Assembly: GCA_948567375.1 (NCBI GenBank) | Contig: OX419755.1 | Span: 83,284,218 to 83,348,217, forward strand | Origin: Lunularia cruciata | Lineage: Eukaryota > Streptophyta > Marchantiopsida > Lunulariales > Lunulariaceae | Direction: 5' to 3' | Length of the DNA stretch: 64,000 bases | In this document: piece by piece, positions 34,442 through 48,720 of the stretch | Layout of the letters: every line of letters starts with the position of its first letter | Position numbering within the stretch: position 1 is the first letter of the stretch | Program-made: the position numbers and the translations under genes | The notes under the pieces: generated by a model | What the model saw: only the letters and a program-made list of their open reading frames with translations | Databases searched by the model: none | Told to the model about the DNA's origin: nothing

Positions 34442-37400
34442 GACTGGAGCTGCTACGCATCGGTTCGAAACTGAAGGCATTGACTGGATTGAACGCAATA
34501 AAGTGTTGATGAGCTCATCATTCAACATGTACGTTTCAACAGTGAACCAATATTGCAGCTGCTCTAACTAGCAGCTGGAAACGGAGTAGTAACTTTTACT
34601 CTTTGTTTAATTTGCGAAGAAAATTTCTTTCTGCAATAAAGGATCATGAATCTGTACAACTTTACATATGACATTGGAATTGTTGTACATATTAACTCGT
34701 GTAACAATCTGAGAATGTCGTACATACTGCTGTTCAAACTTCGGATGTTTACCAACACTACTGTCGAGTGTAGGATTAATGGAACTGGATGTTTGTCAGT
34801 TTGTTAGTCCCTGCATCCTTGAGATGGTATTGTCATTTGTATGATTGGAAACTTTTCATGTATGTCAACATATCTGCATTTGACATTTATGCACAATAGT
34901 ATTCACAACTAGAAATCGTGAAGAGAGCGTTCCTCCACTCTGACGACAAGAAGTCGAAGCGGAGTAACTTGAATTTCAATGCTCCAAAGCACGCTTGGTA
35001 CTTAGACAGAGAAAAAATATATGACAGGAGATAATCTTCTCTCTCCACGGAATAACATCGTCCTGGTCAAATCGCATTGAATCGACTTTCGCAGTATGCC
35101 ATTGGCTGATCTGCCTGACACCTTACAGTCCATCGAGAGCTGGTACTGTAGATATGAGCGTGTGGACGACTGACAGATCTTTGAAACCCAATTCTGCTTC
35201 GGAACCTGAAAGTGTTCCCTATACAGCGCAACAGGTTGGTTCACTTTGGACTTTTGCTCTCTAAACTCGAGGATTCGGAACTCCGAGTTTGACAACGAAA
35301 GACCTGTAGACAATTTTAATAACATATGCTTCGCTCTTACCGTCTTGACTTTAGGGGAATACCTGCAGAGACGCTTGATTCAACATAAGAATGTACCATA
35401 ACTGAAAGAATTTTCTTTGTTCTTTTAGTACTCTGGTTTGCCTCTGCCACCACATGAATGCTTAGGTCTGCTTGCTTTGATTATAATGGTTTTGGATTCA
35501 GTTTTCCGATTCAGGGCGTCAATATCGTTGGATACATATTTATTTATCAACTATCTAGAGGCAACAGTCCTTTATATCCTCTTCGAGTTTTCAAAAAAAG
35601 TGAATGAATCTGTAAAATCTAACCATCGCTTCAGTTTGGTTCTAAGATGTACTTATTAGCACCAACGATCAATAGTTCTAAAAGATTATGATATTTCCAA
35701 AGATTGATCTAACTATAATTCATGTTTATTGCTGCTATTAGTGTAATGATAGCTCTCCCATTTTGAGATTGGCATTTGGTCCACATAAATTTCTTGTGTT
35801 TTCAGGTCCACCACTAGTATGATATCACAAGATTCATCATCGCCTAGTATCAAAGAACACATTTCTTCATGTTTGTATTTCGGTGTCATGTACCATATCT
35901 ATCTGTATTATACTCGTTTCTTTCTAACTCTACAATAATGCATAGGCATGGGAGCAAAAACTATTTGAATTGCATTGAAATGTAATATAACCAATCCATT
36001 CGATCACCCCTTATTCGAAGCATGCTGGCTGTGCACCATCTGAATTTTTGTCATTCTTGTAATTACATCCTGGAAATTAGCAATAAATTCATTGCTGTAC
36101 AAAGAGCATCGTTTAATGCAATCCATAAGAGAAAAATCAAACTAAGTAAATTTTGTTGGATGCTCTAGCGATCTACAGGCAGATGAACTTATATCATTCA
36201 AATGTGCCAGTTATAATAGGATAGATAGTCAATGCCAAGCTCTTAGGGCGTAGCCTTATTTTGGACTCGTGTTTACTTGTTGGGTTTGAAGGGGTCTTGA
36301 ATCCTCTATGCTATCCTATGTTAGTCTGCAAACTCACTTATATATGTCGTTTTTACCCGAATCTTGAGAAGGGTGGTCATATGTAAGTTAACTTGCGAAT
36401 TCCCAATAGATAATAAAATGATATTACAACGGTACATTCTTCTTTCCTTCTTCCCCCTATAATCTATACCCATGCCAACTACAGGTTTGACTGGCACCCA
36501 AAGATTATGAACAGTGGTAATAATATTCAAATCCTTGTCGAAGGAAGACCAATATGCCAGACAAGTCAGTCACTTTGAGCAAAAGCCATCAAATCTGAAA
36601 TTCCATACTGCATGTTACGTTGTGCAACGAGAGATTGAACTGTTATTCACACATGGTACTCGTGTTTTCTATCGATATCACTTGCTTTATCTTTTTCTAA
36701 TGATCTTTCATTGCTCTTGTCCATCAGAACTGTTTTGTTGGTTGTACCCTCTCTTTCGTTTTCTGGCTTCTTAATCTTATGCGGCCGCATCGCCTTACCG
36801 AACATTGTCGTAGAAAGGGAGTCCCGTTGATGACATCGTTTCTGCTCTCTTGAAACTTCTCTTGAATTGAAGATCAGATCCACTGTAGCAAGGCATCATC
36901 CACATCTGATTTGGGGTGGGTCAACATCGTAATACGGAAATCATCGTGATAACACTTTCATGGTACCTCATCATAGTAATATAAAATCATGAGTGAATGG
37001 TCTCTCGCTCATGTGTGGTGATCGGCTTGTAAAGTTCGTCCTTTAGTTGTCACTGTCCTCTACAAACACTACTCGCTTCTCGTCACTTTTGCTGGTTACA
37101 TATCCATGACTTTCTTGAGTTCCGGAGAGCGCATGATCTCAGATGACAGCATCTTTATAGTTTCTCTTTCTTTATCATCAGTGTCCATCATCAAGAAAAA
37201 GAGTGTTCAAGTTGGCTATACTCTATTCGTCCCACTTCAAACAATTGAACGATGGGTAGATACTCATAGTACGAAAAGTTGGCCAAATGGAAGGTGGATT
37301 TATCTTGTACTTGCCTGCCCCCTTACATGCTTCTGTGCCGGCTTTATTGCATAAGTTTCAAAAAACTCTCATTACTAGGCAGCGCATAGTTTTGCTAAAA

Positions 37401-39584
37401 GAATAGGATTCGTAAATAGATGTGAAGGTGTTGTCTTGCATCTTCTTACTTATGCCATTGTGACGTGACATCTTGCCTTCCCGTTGCTACATAGCTCTTG
37501 CAATTTAATTCCAAGCATATAGTGACTTTGGAAATTTCGAATAACCTAATGCTTTTTTTTTCCTTACAATATTACCTATGAAAAGTATGACAAACTGCAT
37601 TTGTAAAGTGCGTTAACTAGCCAGAAATGGATAAATTCTTTGATTAATTTTAAGCGAAATTGATTCAAATCTATTTGTCTAATGTCAAGTCAAATGATAA
37701 ATTTTTAAATAAAAATATTTTTAAAGATCTATATGTTGAAAATTAATGAATATTCTTTGATGGTAGCATCTTATTTGTACCAAACTTTATGTATTTATAG
37801 AGGGTGGCAACGAGATTGTTAAATAAGCAGATTCATGAGTTTGAACATTTCTTATTTTTTCTCAACATGAAGATCTTATTTAATTTTAGTGTTAGAAGCA
37901 AAATTTTATTCCACAAAATATATATTTATATAATTTAATTATTTTATGCAATTTTATGCAATTTTTTACTTTCAAAATATTATTTCATTTCTGAAATTTT
38001 TTAATTAATACTTATAGACCTAATGATACATCTTACAATATCAAATATATAAGGGTTTATAATATAATGTACGCTTATTATTATATAGGTAATAGATCTT
38101 CAATAGATAGATATGGCCTAGATAATTACTTATAACTTCTAGTTTAAAAATTACTTAGCATACATGTCACTATAAAACTAAAATCACATTTTTTAACCAT
38201 CTGATAAATCTTTTAAATAAAATTAATAGAAAATCTCAATCGATTTAATAACCTGCTATCTGATGTAATCCTCTTTGATTGACTATAATTAAGGTTAAAG
38301 CTTACACCTAATTAAGGATGTTGACTACATGGAAAGATTTGCGACAGGATTCTTTCCCGCGCAAATTGATAGATGAACTAGTAATAGCTAGAAGGTCTAT
38401 GATAATGAGGTTTCTGAGTATCATAATAATTCATATATCATCATATTTACTATTATTATTAATAAACCTTATATTAGTTACACATATAAAAAATATTCTA
38501 ACTTAGAGTAATTTCTCAAGACTATATAAATATATTAAAAAATATTAATTAAATATAGAATTTTTATATATCCTTGCATGTTATGAAAATCCATATGAAA
38601 AATTATCCGAAAGATTATGAATAGCTTGTTTGTTCATACTTTCAATCATTAAAAAGAAAGTTACTTTTAGAGACATTTTACCTTTACCTTACGTTTATCT
38701 GGATAATTCAACACTTGCATCTCGATTTGACATCAAAAGAAAATACGATAGTTTAGTCTACTTTATACATTTATGCCAAAAGATGTCAAAAAAATACTCG
38801 GTTGAAATTTTCTACCATCAATCTCAAGAAAATATGACTAAATATAGTAGGTTGAATTCTTTTACAGTCAATCTGAACAATTGGAACTTGAATCCTACCA
38901 ATATCAAATTAGATTATTGAATTAGCTATTAAGTTATCTTCATAGCAAATGAGAAATTGCAAGGAATGTAATTTTCCATGCATAAGGAAGATTTCGAAAT
39001 GATAATTTATGACAAATCTACTCCAATAACCCTTACTTTTAGTCTTTATTAAACTTAAACTTATCCCTTTATCTTCCATAAGTTTTGAAAGAAATATACA
39101 TTCATCACATGAGTTATGGTGAGTATGAGTTATTTATTCCCTTATGGTGATATATGCGATTTCCTAATATTGCCTGAAGGAGAATATAGATATATATTAT
39201 ATTCAAGGAAGGGTGTACTAAAAAACAGTTCTTTGTAAGAGAATGTCCTTTCAGTGATAAGACATTTAATTACTGATAAGACATTAATTAAGACATCTAG
39301 TGGTTACCAAATGAATCAAATTAAAACAAATAAGCAAGGTCAGAAAACTGATTTTCCTACTTGATAAATTGTTACACTTAATCATTTTTAATTGAAGGTA
39401 CATATTTTTGGTGACATGTAGCTCTTCTTGTCGTGCTTCTTTCTTTCGATAGAATTTCGTATTTTTGTGGTCCTCGTTGCATGGTTGAGTAGCATGAAGG
39501 TTCTTGCACGTTTCTAGTATGAATGTATTGATGGGTCATATTCGATGAGAGTGGAGTAAAGTGTTTTATTGATGTCATAGTCCT
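34442..39584. other. Intergenic region after the PEBP gene
   Basis: 34442 to about 37350 has moderate GC and several short frames (for example 35002-35325 minus and 37106-37354 plus) without recognisable domains; the first few hundred bases are probably PEBP 3' UTR. 37500-39580 is very AT-rich with nothing visible. Confidence 0.5.
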
Positions 39585-39665
39585 TTTTATATATTAACTA
39601 AGGGTCTTCCCATCCTTCGTGTTTTCTACGCGGTCGCCCTTTTCATGTTTTATATATTAACTAAG
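39585..39665 (+). mobile_element. 45-bp non-LTR tail insertion with perfect 18-bp target duplication
   Basis: The insert 39603-39647 is the conserved tail of the non-LTR family (GGTCTTCCCATCCTTCGTGT, TTTCTACGCGGTCGCCC, TTTTCATG). It is flanked on both sides by the identical 18-mer TTTTATATATTAACTAAG (39585-39602 and 39648-39665). This is the structure left by target-primed reverse transcription that stopped after 45 bases. The end CATG also ends the long copy near 3444, which helps fix the 3' terminus of the family. Confidence 0.93.
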
Positions 39666-42078
39666 ATAGCTATTGGCCTAAACTTGACTCGAGAGATAGA
39701 TCAGAATAAATGAAGAAAGTGACCAAGTAAGAAATTATGTGGAAAATTTTGGTCCTAATCCTATGATATATATTGGCAGAAAAAGGAATCAAACTAAAAT
39801 GCATCAAAAAAATAATAGAGTAAAAAGATCTGTAAATATTTCTCACGTCCTGTTTTAATACTCGTCTAAATATTGTATTATTTCTTCTTGTTTTACTTGA
39901 TTTATTTTGGTAAAGCTTTCAAGTCCTCTTCTAATCTTTTTATAAATTGAATAATACTTCTAAAGAATATATTTTTTCTTCTTGTTTTACTTGATTTCTT
40001 GTGGTAAAGCTTGCTATGTTTCTCTTTGCGGTGGTTATTAGCACCGAAACATTTCCAGTATTTTACAAGTTTGCATTTATCTTTCCATGATTAACCAAAC
40101 TACAACGTACCAAGCCTTTATGCTAATTATCTAACAAAGTTAATCACCAACATCACAAGTATCAAATCTTTTTGTCAAACTTGTATTCCTTTATAACGAC
40201 AGGTTTTAATTGAAAAATCAAAACTCGTGATTGAAATCGACTCACTTCAATAAATATGAACAGGATAGTCCTCAAGCGTTGAGTAAGATGACTCTAAATT
40301 CTTTAAATTGTTCTATAAAAAGTAAACCAAAAGGTTAGAAACTAAAAGAATATACACGTCAACGGGCAGTGATTGCTCACACTTTACTCTTTTTTCTTAT
40401 TCAATTACACTCAGAAATTTGACATCCATCAAACACTTAACATTGTCTCTAGTTCACTACAATCTTGTGAGACACTCCATCCAGCCTATAACTGAATTTA
40501 GGAAAACCTATATGACATTTTCTTATTTTACTGCAAAGTTCAGTTTAGAATTAACTGTAATTCTGTAAAATTTGTGACTCACGTCTCCATACACTCCATA
40601 ACCTTATAGTTGAATCTAGGAACACCCAAGCCATATTACTATTTTACTACGGAACTCAATAAAAAGACGCATTGAAACCCCTAACTAAGCGAACCCAGCG
40701 ATAGTGTAATCTGGACCGCTTTATTACAGAGCACCACAAGAATCTTACAACTATAAATTGAGTTCGTGTCGAAAGTATACCCTAATTAATTACCTAGTGC
40801 CATTTACAGTCCTTCCGCCTATCATCTACTGCATCGTAAGTAATTGTTAATCTAAACCTGCTCGCATAAATATCAGACTTGGCCCGATTGCAATATCTGC
40901 TTGCCTGAAGGCGGTATTACTCCTTCATTTTACGTACTGGAGGGAAACATCGTTACGAGAAAGCGGGTTGGGACTACAAGAATGCGTGTCAGTATATGGC
41001 ACTACAAGAATGCGTGTCAGTATATGGCACTACAAGCAGAGAGTTAAGTGCAGATGAACAGAACCACCGATCCTGAAGAGAATATGGGGGCCTCTGCATT
41101 GTAGGAATCCTTGAATCACTTGTAACATTCGAGTCAAGCGTTTCGAGATCGCCATGAATACGGTTTTCAGGTGAACGACATGCATAGGAATAACAACAGT
41201 AACTGAAGGGCTGGTTAGGTCCGGCACACTTTGAGCCACACCAAATCGAGGACAAAATTTGTGACGTAATGGACCTGCAAAAGTCAAAACGCACCCTTGG
41301 CATCGGGACGTTTAGCAACAGCTTGATAATTAAGAGACACAATGCTTTGAAACAGACTTCCAGTCTTATCTTGAAAGCTCCATAGGAACTCAGCAAATTA
41401 GCTTTACATTAACCAGGCAGAAGCCCGCCATTTTCTCATGCAAAATATCCCCCTTGGCCTGGACAGACTAACCTGTGCACTAACCTACTATTCAATGCTT
41501 CACTTCATGAGAGTCCATGCATACTACAAAAGCAGATCCCTCCTAGCGACTGAATCCTAGTTGCCATAAACTTGACTCGTTATCCCCCTCTCCTTACAAC
41601 AGCCAAAGCTGGCAAACTTCTACATCAGGCCGCGTAAAAAAACAACACCTGGCCCAGAACTCTGGGCCCAGCGGTCACCCTTACCATTCACCTTCCTGGT
41701 AACAATTTTCCTGACAACCTGCAGTCTGCATAACAATTCTCATCCGGAAACTGCCCCATCCTCGGAGCAACTTACAGAGTGCACTAAAGACAAGCCCCAT
41801 CTTTGCCGTGCAAAAAGTGGTGTCAGGATATGACTGAACAATGCCCATCATTTTGGGAAGCTTCTACCTAAATCTGGATCACGTACTTTGGGCTCTCCCA
41901 AAAGGGGTGGAGACTGCCTTGCAAGGTGCGTCATCTTATCACAAGTGATGTTAAAATAATTAACTACCAGAAAGAATGGAACTTAGACAACATAACGCTA
42001 GGCGAAGTTTCAATTTGCAATCAGACTAAGTACACCAAAGGTCTCGATTCCACTCCTTTGTATGAAGAAACGCTAGCC
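39666..42078. other. Intergenic DNA and 3' flank of the TMN gene
   Basis: 39666-40850 is AT-rich with nothing recognised. 40860-42078 has gene-like composition and probably includes the TMN 3' UTR on the minus strand. The frames at 40989-41396 (minus) match no family I know. Confidence 0.5.
40973..41036 (+). repeat. 28-bp tandem duplication
   Basis: ACTACAAGAATGCGTGTCAG followed by TATATGGC is present twice in immediate succession (40973-41000, 41001-41028) plus a partial third copy. Confidence 0.95.
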
Positions 42079-45000
42079 CTAATCACACTTGATGTTTCTG
42101 TAGATTCTTCTGACAAAAGTTGACGACCCAAGATAACCCACAGCACCTGCACATGCGTTTGACTGTCTGTCAGTATCAAAATATCTTCAAAGACTGTCAA
42201 TCAAGACATGCTGAGCCAGGAAAAGAGCATAGTCCTGTTACGCTCCACAAAATAACGTTTGTAGAAGCTATATAAAAGTGATGGTGCATATTCACTTAAA
42301 ATGACGCATAACCAGATGACGAAGGCCTGACCGCCAAGATACGGACATCCAGACTTTACGCAATTCAAAACAAAAGAAACCACTCTTGTTCTCTCAGCCA
42401 ACTCGTCATGTTCGACAGTCACTCACCGCAAAGTATGCCTAGCCCGATACAGAACATCGCGGTGTAACCGAAGTAGAAGCTTGTTTGGAAGAACCCGGAC
42501 ATCTTTGTTTTCATGAAGTAGTAGTATATGGAGTACAGGTATACATAACCAGCCGTTGATGCTGCAGAAAAGAATGATGTCCATTGCCAGTGATAATTCT
42601 CTGCATTAAGCAGGAAGTATGTCCCAACTATGGTGACACAAACAGTGACGATCACCAAAATCAGGAAGACAAGGAGCATGAACCCATAAACGTAGTATAC
42701 CTGCAAAAGACAACCAAATTCAGGAAGTCAGCAAAAAGACACGAGTCCACCTCACGCCAGAGTAAAACTTCACGACCATACTCTATACAACCATTGTCAA
42801 AGAACAGAAAACATCAGTCATGCTGCTTATAATATCTGAAAATGTGACAGATGACATTGTAACGACGATCTGGCGTGGTTGATCTCCAACTACCCTATTC
42901 GAAATGATAAGAGCGAATATTTACCTTGTAGTTCCAAAAAGATGTGAAGACAAAGTACATCTCTATGAAGATGCTTCCGAACGGCAGCAACCCACCCATC
43001 AATGCAACCACCGACGGTGTAAGATACCATTTCTTTTCAGGAATAGGTCGAGGGATGGTCTTCACTCTACAAGGATTATCAGGTACTCCACTCCAATTCC
43101 GACCAACCACGGTTCCAAGAAGCGCTAGAGGGAAAGAAATGAACGCCCAGATTATGAAAACCACGACCTAAAACACAACTAACAGTTAGTACAAGTGATT
43201 TTATGCAGCAGACGTGGCCAGAAGATAAACGACTACTAGGCTCCCGATGAACTAAGTTTAGGTAGCAAAGAATGCAGTGCCTACTTCGAAAACTCAATAA
43301 TAAAGTAAAACACCAGTGCTTTTCAACATCTCACCATTGTTCCGAAGGGAATGGCAGCCAGAGAATGGTAGAATATGGCCACTGTGTTCAGGAGAAAGCC
43401 AATTCCGAAACAAGTGAAAGGGAATAGAGAAGCTGTGAGGAGCATGGACTTGATCCAGTGCTTGCCTGCATAGAAAGTGATTACGATCAGTGCCCAAACA
43501 CCCCTTGCTTCCATTTACCTGAAGACCCACCTTCAACGATAAACTTGCTCAAATTTGGTATTGCAGACTTGCTTAAATGTGGGTTCCGTATGAAGATAAG
43601 ATGACTTGCATATCGAGATTAAACAATCTTGGCTAGGTCTCCTGATAGATTCAAAGGTCAGGCGTTACCATCGTTACGAGAGTAAAAACCTCCACTGACA
43701 TAACCGGCAATGAAAGACGTAAGGGCATAGCAGACAATAAAGGTTGTGACGATAGCTCCACGCCTGCAAAGCAGAACATTCAGGACATCGCTTAAGCTTC
43801 CCAAATGGCTGTCCGTGCCTATCTACCCCTGTGTACATCTAAGAGATGTCCACGCAGAGTCGGCGAATGTCAACATCAAATGTCACGAAGTAGTTCAAAA
43901 TGAGTTGTACTCGACGCCAAATTTGTTTCAACTAGGCATGGGAGTATACATTACTCGTAAGTTAAACCAAATTTATTCATCTACGTTCATAAATACGAAC
44001 TAACGATCACATAATTTCTTCAATTTTCATTTATCCCAGAAATGGCCACCAAACAAGCTTTGTACCGTGTAGAAAATGACTCATCGGACTTTAAAGAGAG
44101 TAACATACCCGACGTAGAGCATCCCAATGATGGCAAAGAGAATAACCAAGAGGATAAGCATGGCTAGCTGAGCCCCTGTTCCAACAAGTGCTGAAAGAAG
44201 TACTAGATTGCGAGGAGACCGGAAAACATCACCGTGGACCAACTTCCACCCTGATTCTTCACTCACATCCGTCTGCTGCAATAATACATTTTGAATCCGT
44301 CAACACTCTCAGATGCTTGCTCGAACAGAAAAGATAGGTTAGCTTTAATTAAGAGTGTAAGGTCTTCAGGGCCCTGTACAGTTCCCTCTGGATGAAGTGA
44401 AGTGAAGTAACAAACCGTAATGACAAAACACCAGCGCAACTGAGACCAATGGAAGAGAAAAAGCTATGTATATAGTAAACAAAGCACATATTTCAAAATA
44501 CCCGATAACCCAGCGAATAGAGAGTAATTATTTCCTTGACCGACTAAACGCCCCTGCTTGAGAAACAGTACTTTCTGACGAACAATGTCCTGAGAAACGA
44601 GAACCATTTTGTTACACATTGCGAGTCCAGATGTGATGTTTTGAGTGAATGAATATGAAACCGTTCGTAAGAACACGGTTCTATACCCACGTAGTACTGG
44701 ACAGGATATAACATTGTGATCAAGGTATGAGAAGTGAATCCCTAATTATTGTCCCTCATGGTGGTGAGCAACGTCTCTTGGTAATTTGTACCTGGAACGA
44801 GGGTTAGAGTCACGGACAGTAACCTAGATAGCTAATCAATTATACTGTAGAGAGTGTACTTCGAATAATCTGTCCCGGCAGACGAGGTTTAAGATTGGGA
44901 AAACGTCCTAAAGATCGTAATTCCCAAGAGCCGTGTATGAGGACTAGGATTCCCCCCTGCATGTTATATGTCAACATGAGTCTATCAACAGTAACACCGA

Positions 45001-48000
45001 AAGAACGTAGCAATACTTTCTTAGGAAGTCTGCGCAAAAAACTAAATGACTTCATCAGTGCCTCTATGGATGTATAGGGTTGTAGTTCCGCTACCTCTAC
45101 GTACCGAGTTTTTCTGTCAGGTTCATGAGTGTCCATATATAGGTATACGAGAACAGAAGCCGTTCTGGGAACGGGTTATCCAGAGCTCATGAAGTGCAAA
45201 TGATCGGTAAGCAAGATGTACATGATTCACAATGCTAGAATAGTGGCCATATATATGGAGAGTTATTATAATGATAGAGTCCGCAGTATGTTAGGGAGAG
45301 AGATGCACACGTAGGCCGAATGGAGTACCATGAAACAGGGAAGGAAGCCTTGAGAGGAAAAGAAGTGAAGGAATGGCTAACGAATCAGATAACATGTCCA
45401 TTACTAGTTGTCAGAGTTGGTATGTTATTGTGGTACAGGATGTATAACGACTGTACCCCACAAACATGTAATCAGGTAGTGTCCATGACCCCTTCGAGAT
45501 ACAGTACTAGGCAACTAAAGCTCCTTGAAAACTATAGACTCAACATCGACACAAGGCGATCATGCAGTAATAAGCAAGAAGAAACACGTTCAGAAGGAAG
45601 AGCTGGTCATTTCCCTAGAGTAGCACAAGTGGAAAACTACGAATAAGATCATCCAACGAACAAATAAAGGAGATGAAATAAGAAAAATCACGTTCAGAAG
45701 TAAAAGCTGGTCATTTCCCTAGAATAGCACAAGTGGAAACCTACGAATAACATCATCCAACGAACAAATAAAAGAGATGAAGTAAGACGAATCACGTTTA
45801 GAAGTAAAAGCTGGTCATTTTCCCAGAGTCGTTCAAGTGGAGCCCTACATACAAGACAATCCAAAGACCAAATAAAATTTCCGTAAATAAAGTTTGACTT
45901 ACCAATGTCTCCAAGTCATCATCTTCTTTCGCATATTTTGCGTAGTCATTCCTCAATGTGCGCATAAGGATCATAGAAACAAGGCCGGTTAAAAAGATGA
46001 CCATCATGAAGGAGTTGAAGATGGAAAACCAGTGAATCTGCAGACACAATGTACGAATATTATAACCTATTTCCAGTGGCGTGGCGATTTCGCACAGCAC
46101 ATTGCTTCAATCTACTTTTCACTTCACCCGTTCACCGGCCCAGCTGCCTTTCTTGGTGTTGATCACTTTCTGTAATGTGCCTTGGAACCTAGATAGGTTC
46201 CACGAATGGCCGCAGACATTGTGCACATTCCACTCGTTGCCAATAAAAGGCTACCCGGCGATGAGGTTACGAGTACCCCTTATTCAGATAAATATCGTGT
46301 AGCAAGCATGAAATTCAGGTAGGAATCACAACATATCAGCAAGATGTCCACTATCAACTGCTTCTTTTCAAACACGCTCTTCACCCAACTTCTTCCCCTT
46401 TCGACGTAAAACCCAGACTAAACACAACCTGTCAATTCCGTTAATGTCTGCACCAAGTTCCACTCAATCACTCCCAAAGGGGCTTCACTACCTGCTGCAA
46501 ACTGTCACCCCAATTCAACTGAGAACTAAATAATTATTTCTATGAGCCTTGCGGAGCTAGGTCACGAAGTGTAGGAGGAGGAAAGAACCTATACCTGATG
46601 CTCGAAGAAGGGATAGTCCAAATAGGCATCAAAACGCCTTGCAAAAGGTGTCTCGACCTCTACCCATTTAACAGAGTAGGTCAGCTCCAAGGGCCGTCCA
46701 GGTACGATGGGTTGAGGGTTATCTTGTGTTAAATTTACTTGAATAATCTGCATATGTGATCGATAAATATCAGGTGATCTGAGCGCCAAAATACTTCAAT
46801 CAGTAAAATTCCACACCATTTAAAATCACTTCCAGACATTGTAAGAGATGTCCACCTGATCACGATTGTACTTCACGATGAAATTCTTATGAGTATACAG
46901 AAGAGCTCTGTTGTTCTCATCTTTCTTTTCATTATGAGGTTCACCGACAAATCCTGTTACAAGGGGATCACGTTGATAACGAATGAGCACATCAACTGCA
47001 ATCAGTTTGTACAGGAAGCTAAAGAAACCGTATTTTGAGAAAAAGCAACATAATGCTAAAGCTACATACAATCGTTTGGGGAGAAAATATTTTGCTTACC
47101 CCAAAGTGGTAGGTCGTCTATAGTCCACGTCCATATGCACATCAGACATGCGACAACAACAAGATGTTGGTGAGAACAAACCACCAATCATATTGCGCAT
47201 CACGCGACACTTATAGCTTTGCCGCTGAACCAAATGTGCACTTGATGAAAACTGACGTAAGTCAAAATCAGACCGACGCTCGTAACGACGTTCGAAATGT
47301 CTATAGGTGGTGCTTAGCTTTCAACTGATAGAAACACAAGAGAGAACTAAGTCATAGCGCCGCACCCATGAAAAATTCAAACCAGTAGGTATTCTCAATT
47401 GCCTCTTTGAACTGCTTGGCATCCTCAACTTTCACCTCGTCCAGCTTACAAATGACGGTCTTCTCGACAGGGACTGCAGCAAGCCGACATATTCCAAACA
47501 GATCTAGGATGTAAGGGGTACAGGTCGTTTTGTCTCATGCGTATTACTCTACGTCCCTGTAATACATTGCTTGTCTAGAGCCCAGCACATGAAGGCGCCA
47601 TAAGAAGCTCACAACCTCCGGGGCAACGATCTTGATTTAACATGCCATGCATCGAAACATACGTTATGATGCACAACGTCATGCTCTTAATTCTTTTCCG
47701 CCTAGAGGGCCTATGAACCCACAACAATACATATACTTAAAGATGCGTCCCATACATGCATAATTAGCACAAGCATCATCTTCTCGACATTTCTCATCCT
47801 AGAGCAGTAAACAGGAGCTTACTTTTAAACTTTATCTCAATCTCACTGTCAATAAGCTCGTTGCCTTCCAGAACTTCTCCGAGTCCTCCCCATTTGTGAT
47901 TGGGTTCTCGTAGACTTGGTTTGCAAAATGGCAGGCTGTAGTAATTGTAAGTTTCTTGCGGATTGTTGTATGGACCCACTTTGTTCACCCAAAGAGTGAC

Positions 48001-48720
48001 AGGGTCACCATCTGCGTACTGCTCAGAACAGCCAGAACATAACTATATCAGGACGGGAAAGAACAGTCAAATAACAGGATTGACGTTCAGTAATTTAGTA
48101 CGGGGAAGCCAGATCTACATACTCGGCGAAATTGGACGGTCCTGAACCATCTAATCTATTTGCCGCGACGAGAGTTTAGAACTGGAACTCAAAGATGCTC
48201 GGTCAAGCAGGATATCCAAGAAAAAATTGCAATTTATATATCCACCATGTCAATCCGTTGTAAACCAGCAAGGTACAATTCGAGAAGATAGAATAGCGAG
48301 AAGAACCCTTCTAATGTGATCTTCTGATGTGACTTCATGTCCAGAAACATGTCTCCAGAAAGACTCAGACCTTTTCTCACTACAAAGTGGAACCGCGCCA
48401 GAACAAAGATTGTAACAATTAAATCGAATCCCAGGGTAAAATCGCTGTAAGATACGAAGTGAGAAAATCAAATGCAGATCGTAAAGGCCACTTGATCCGT
48501 TGAGGAAGAAAGGCGCGGTTCGCAGCAAGTCCCACTCCGAAAGATCTTACTCAGGTCACATGAAACGCTCACGAGGAAAGAAAGTAGGACCTGATAACTT
48601 AGACAAGAGCTCTCTAGTACACACCTTATGATCGTACTCTGAGGCTCCACAAGATTGGAGCAACAAAACGGCATAGAGGCAAACCGCCTGCCAAACCACA
48701 GTCCTCGCTATTTCCCGCAT
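42079..48720 (-). CDS. Transmembrane 9 superfamily protein (TMN1-like, EMP70), 13 exons, 593 aa
   Basis: Minus-strand exons from 5' to 3': 48720-48625, 48018-47823, 47473-47366, 47117-47100, 46953-46856, 46747-46595, 46037-45903, 44275-44109, 43763-43669, 43465-43335, 43167-42925, 42700-42427, 42146-42079. All introns are GT-AG and phases close to 593 codons plus TAG, the usual length of this clade. The protein has an N-terminal signal peptide ([17 protein letters not shown]), a lumenal domain with [20 protein letters not shown] and [17 protein letters not shown], and after [15 protein letters not shown] nine membrane segments ([52 protein letters not shown]). It ends [10 protein letters not shown], fitting the K-x-D/E Golgi-retention tail. 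Family members work in Golgi and endosomal sorting and cell adhesion. Closest by memory are plant TMN1-type proteins. Nothing suggests damage. Confidence 0.96.
45573..45880 (+). repeat. 104-bp tandem repeat in TMN intron 7
   Basis: AGCTGGTCATTTCCCTAGAG at 45601 recurs at 45705 and 45809 (third copy more diverged), giving a period of 104 and nearly three copies. It lies in the long intron between the exons ending at 45903 and starting at 44275, beside the splice donor at 45902. Confidence 0.93.
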
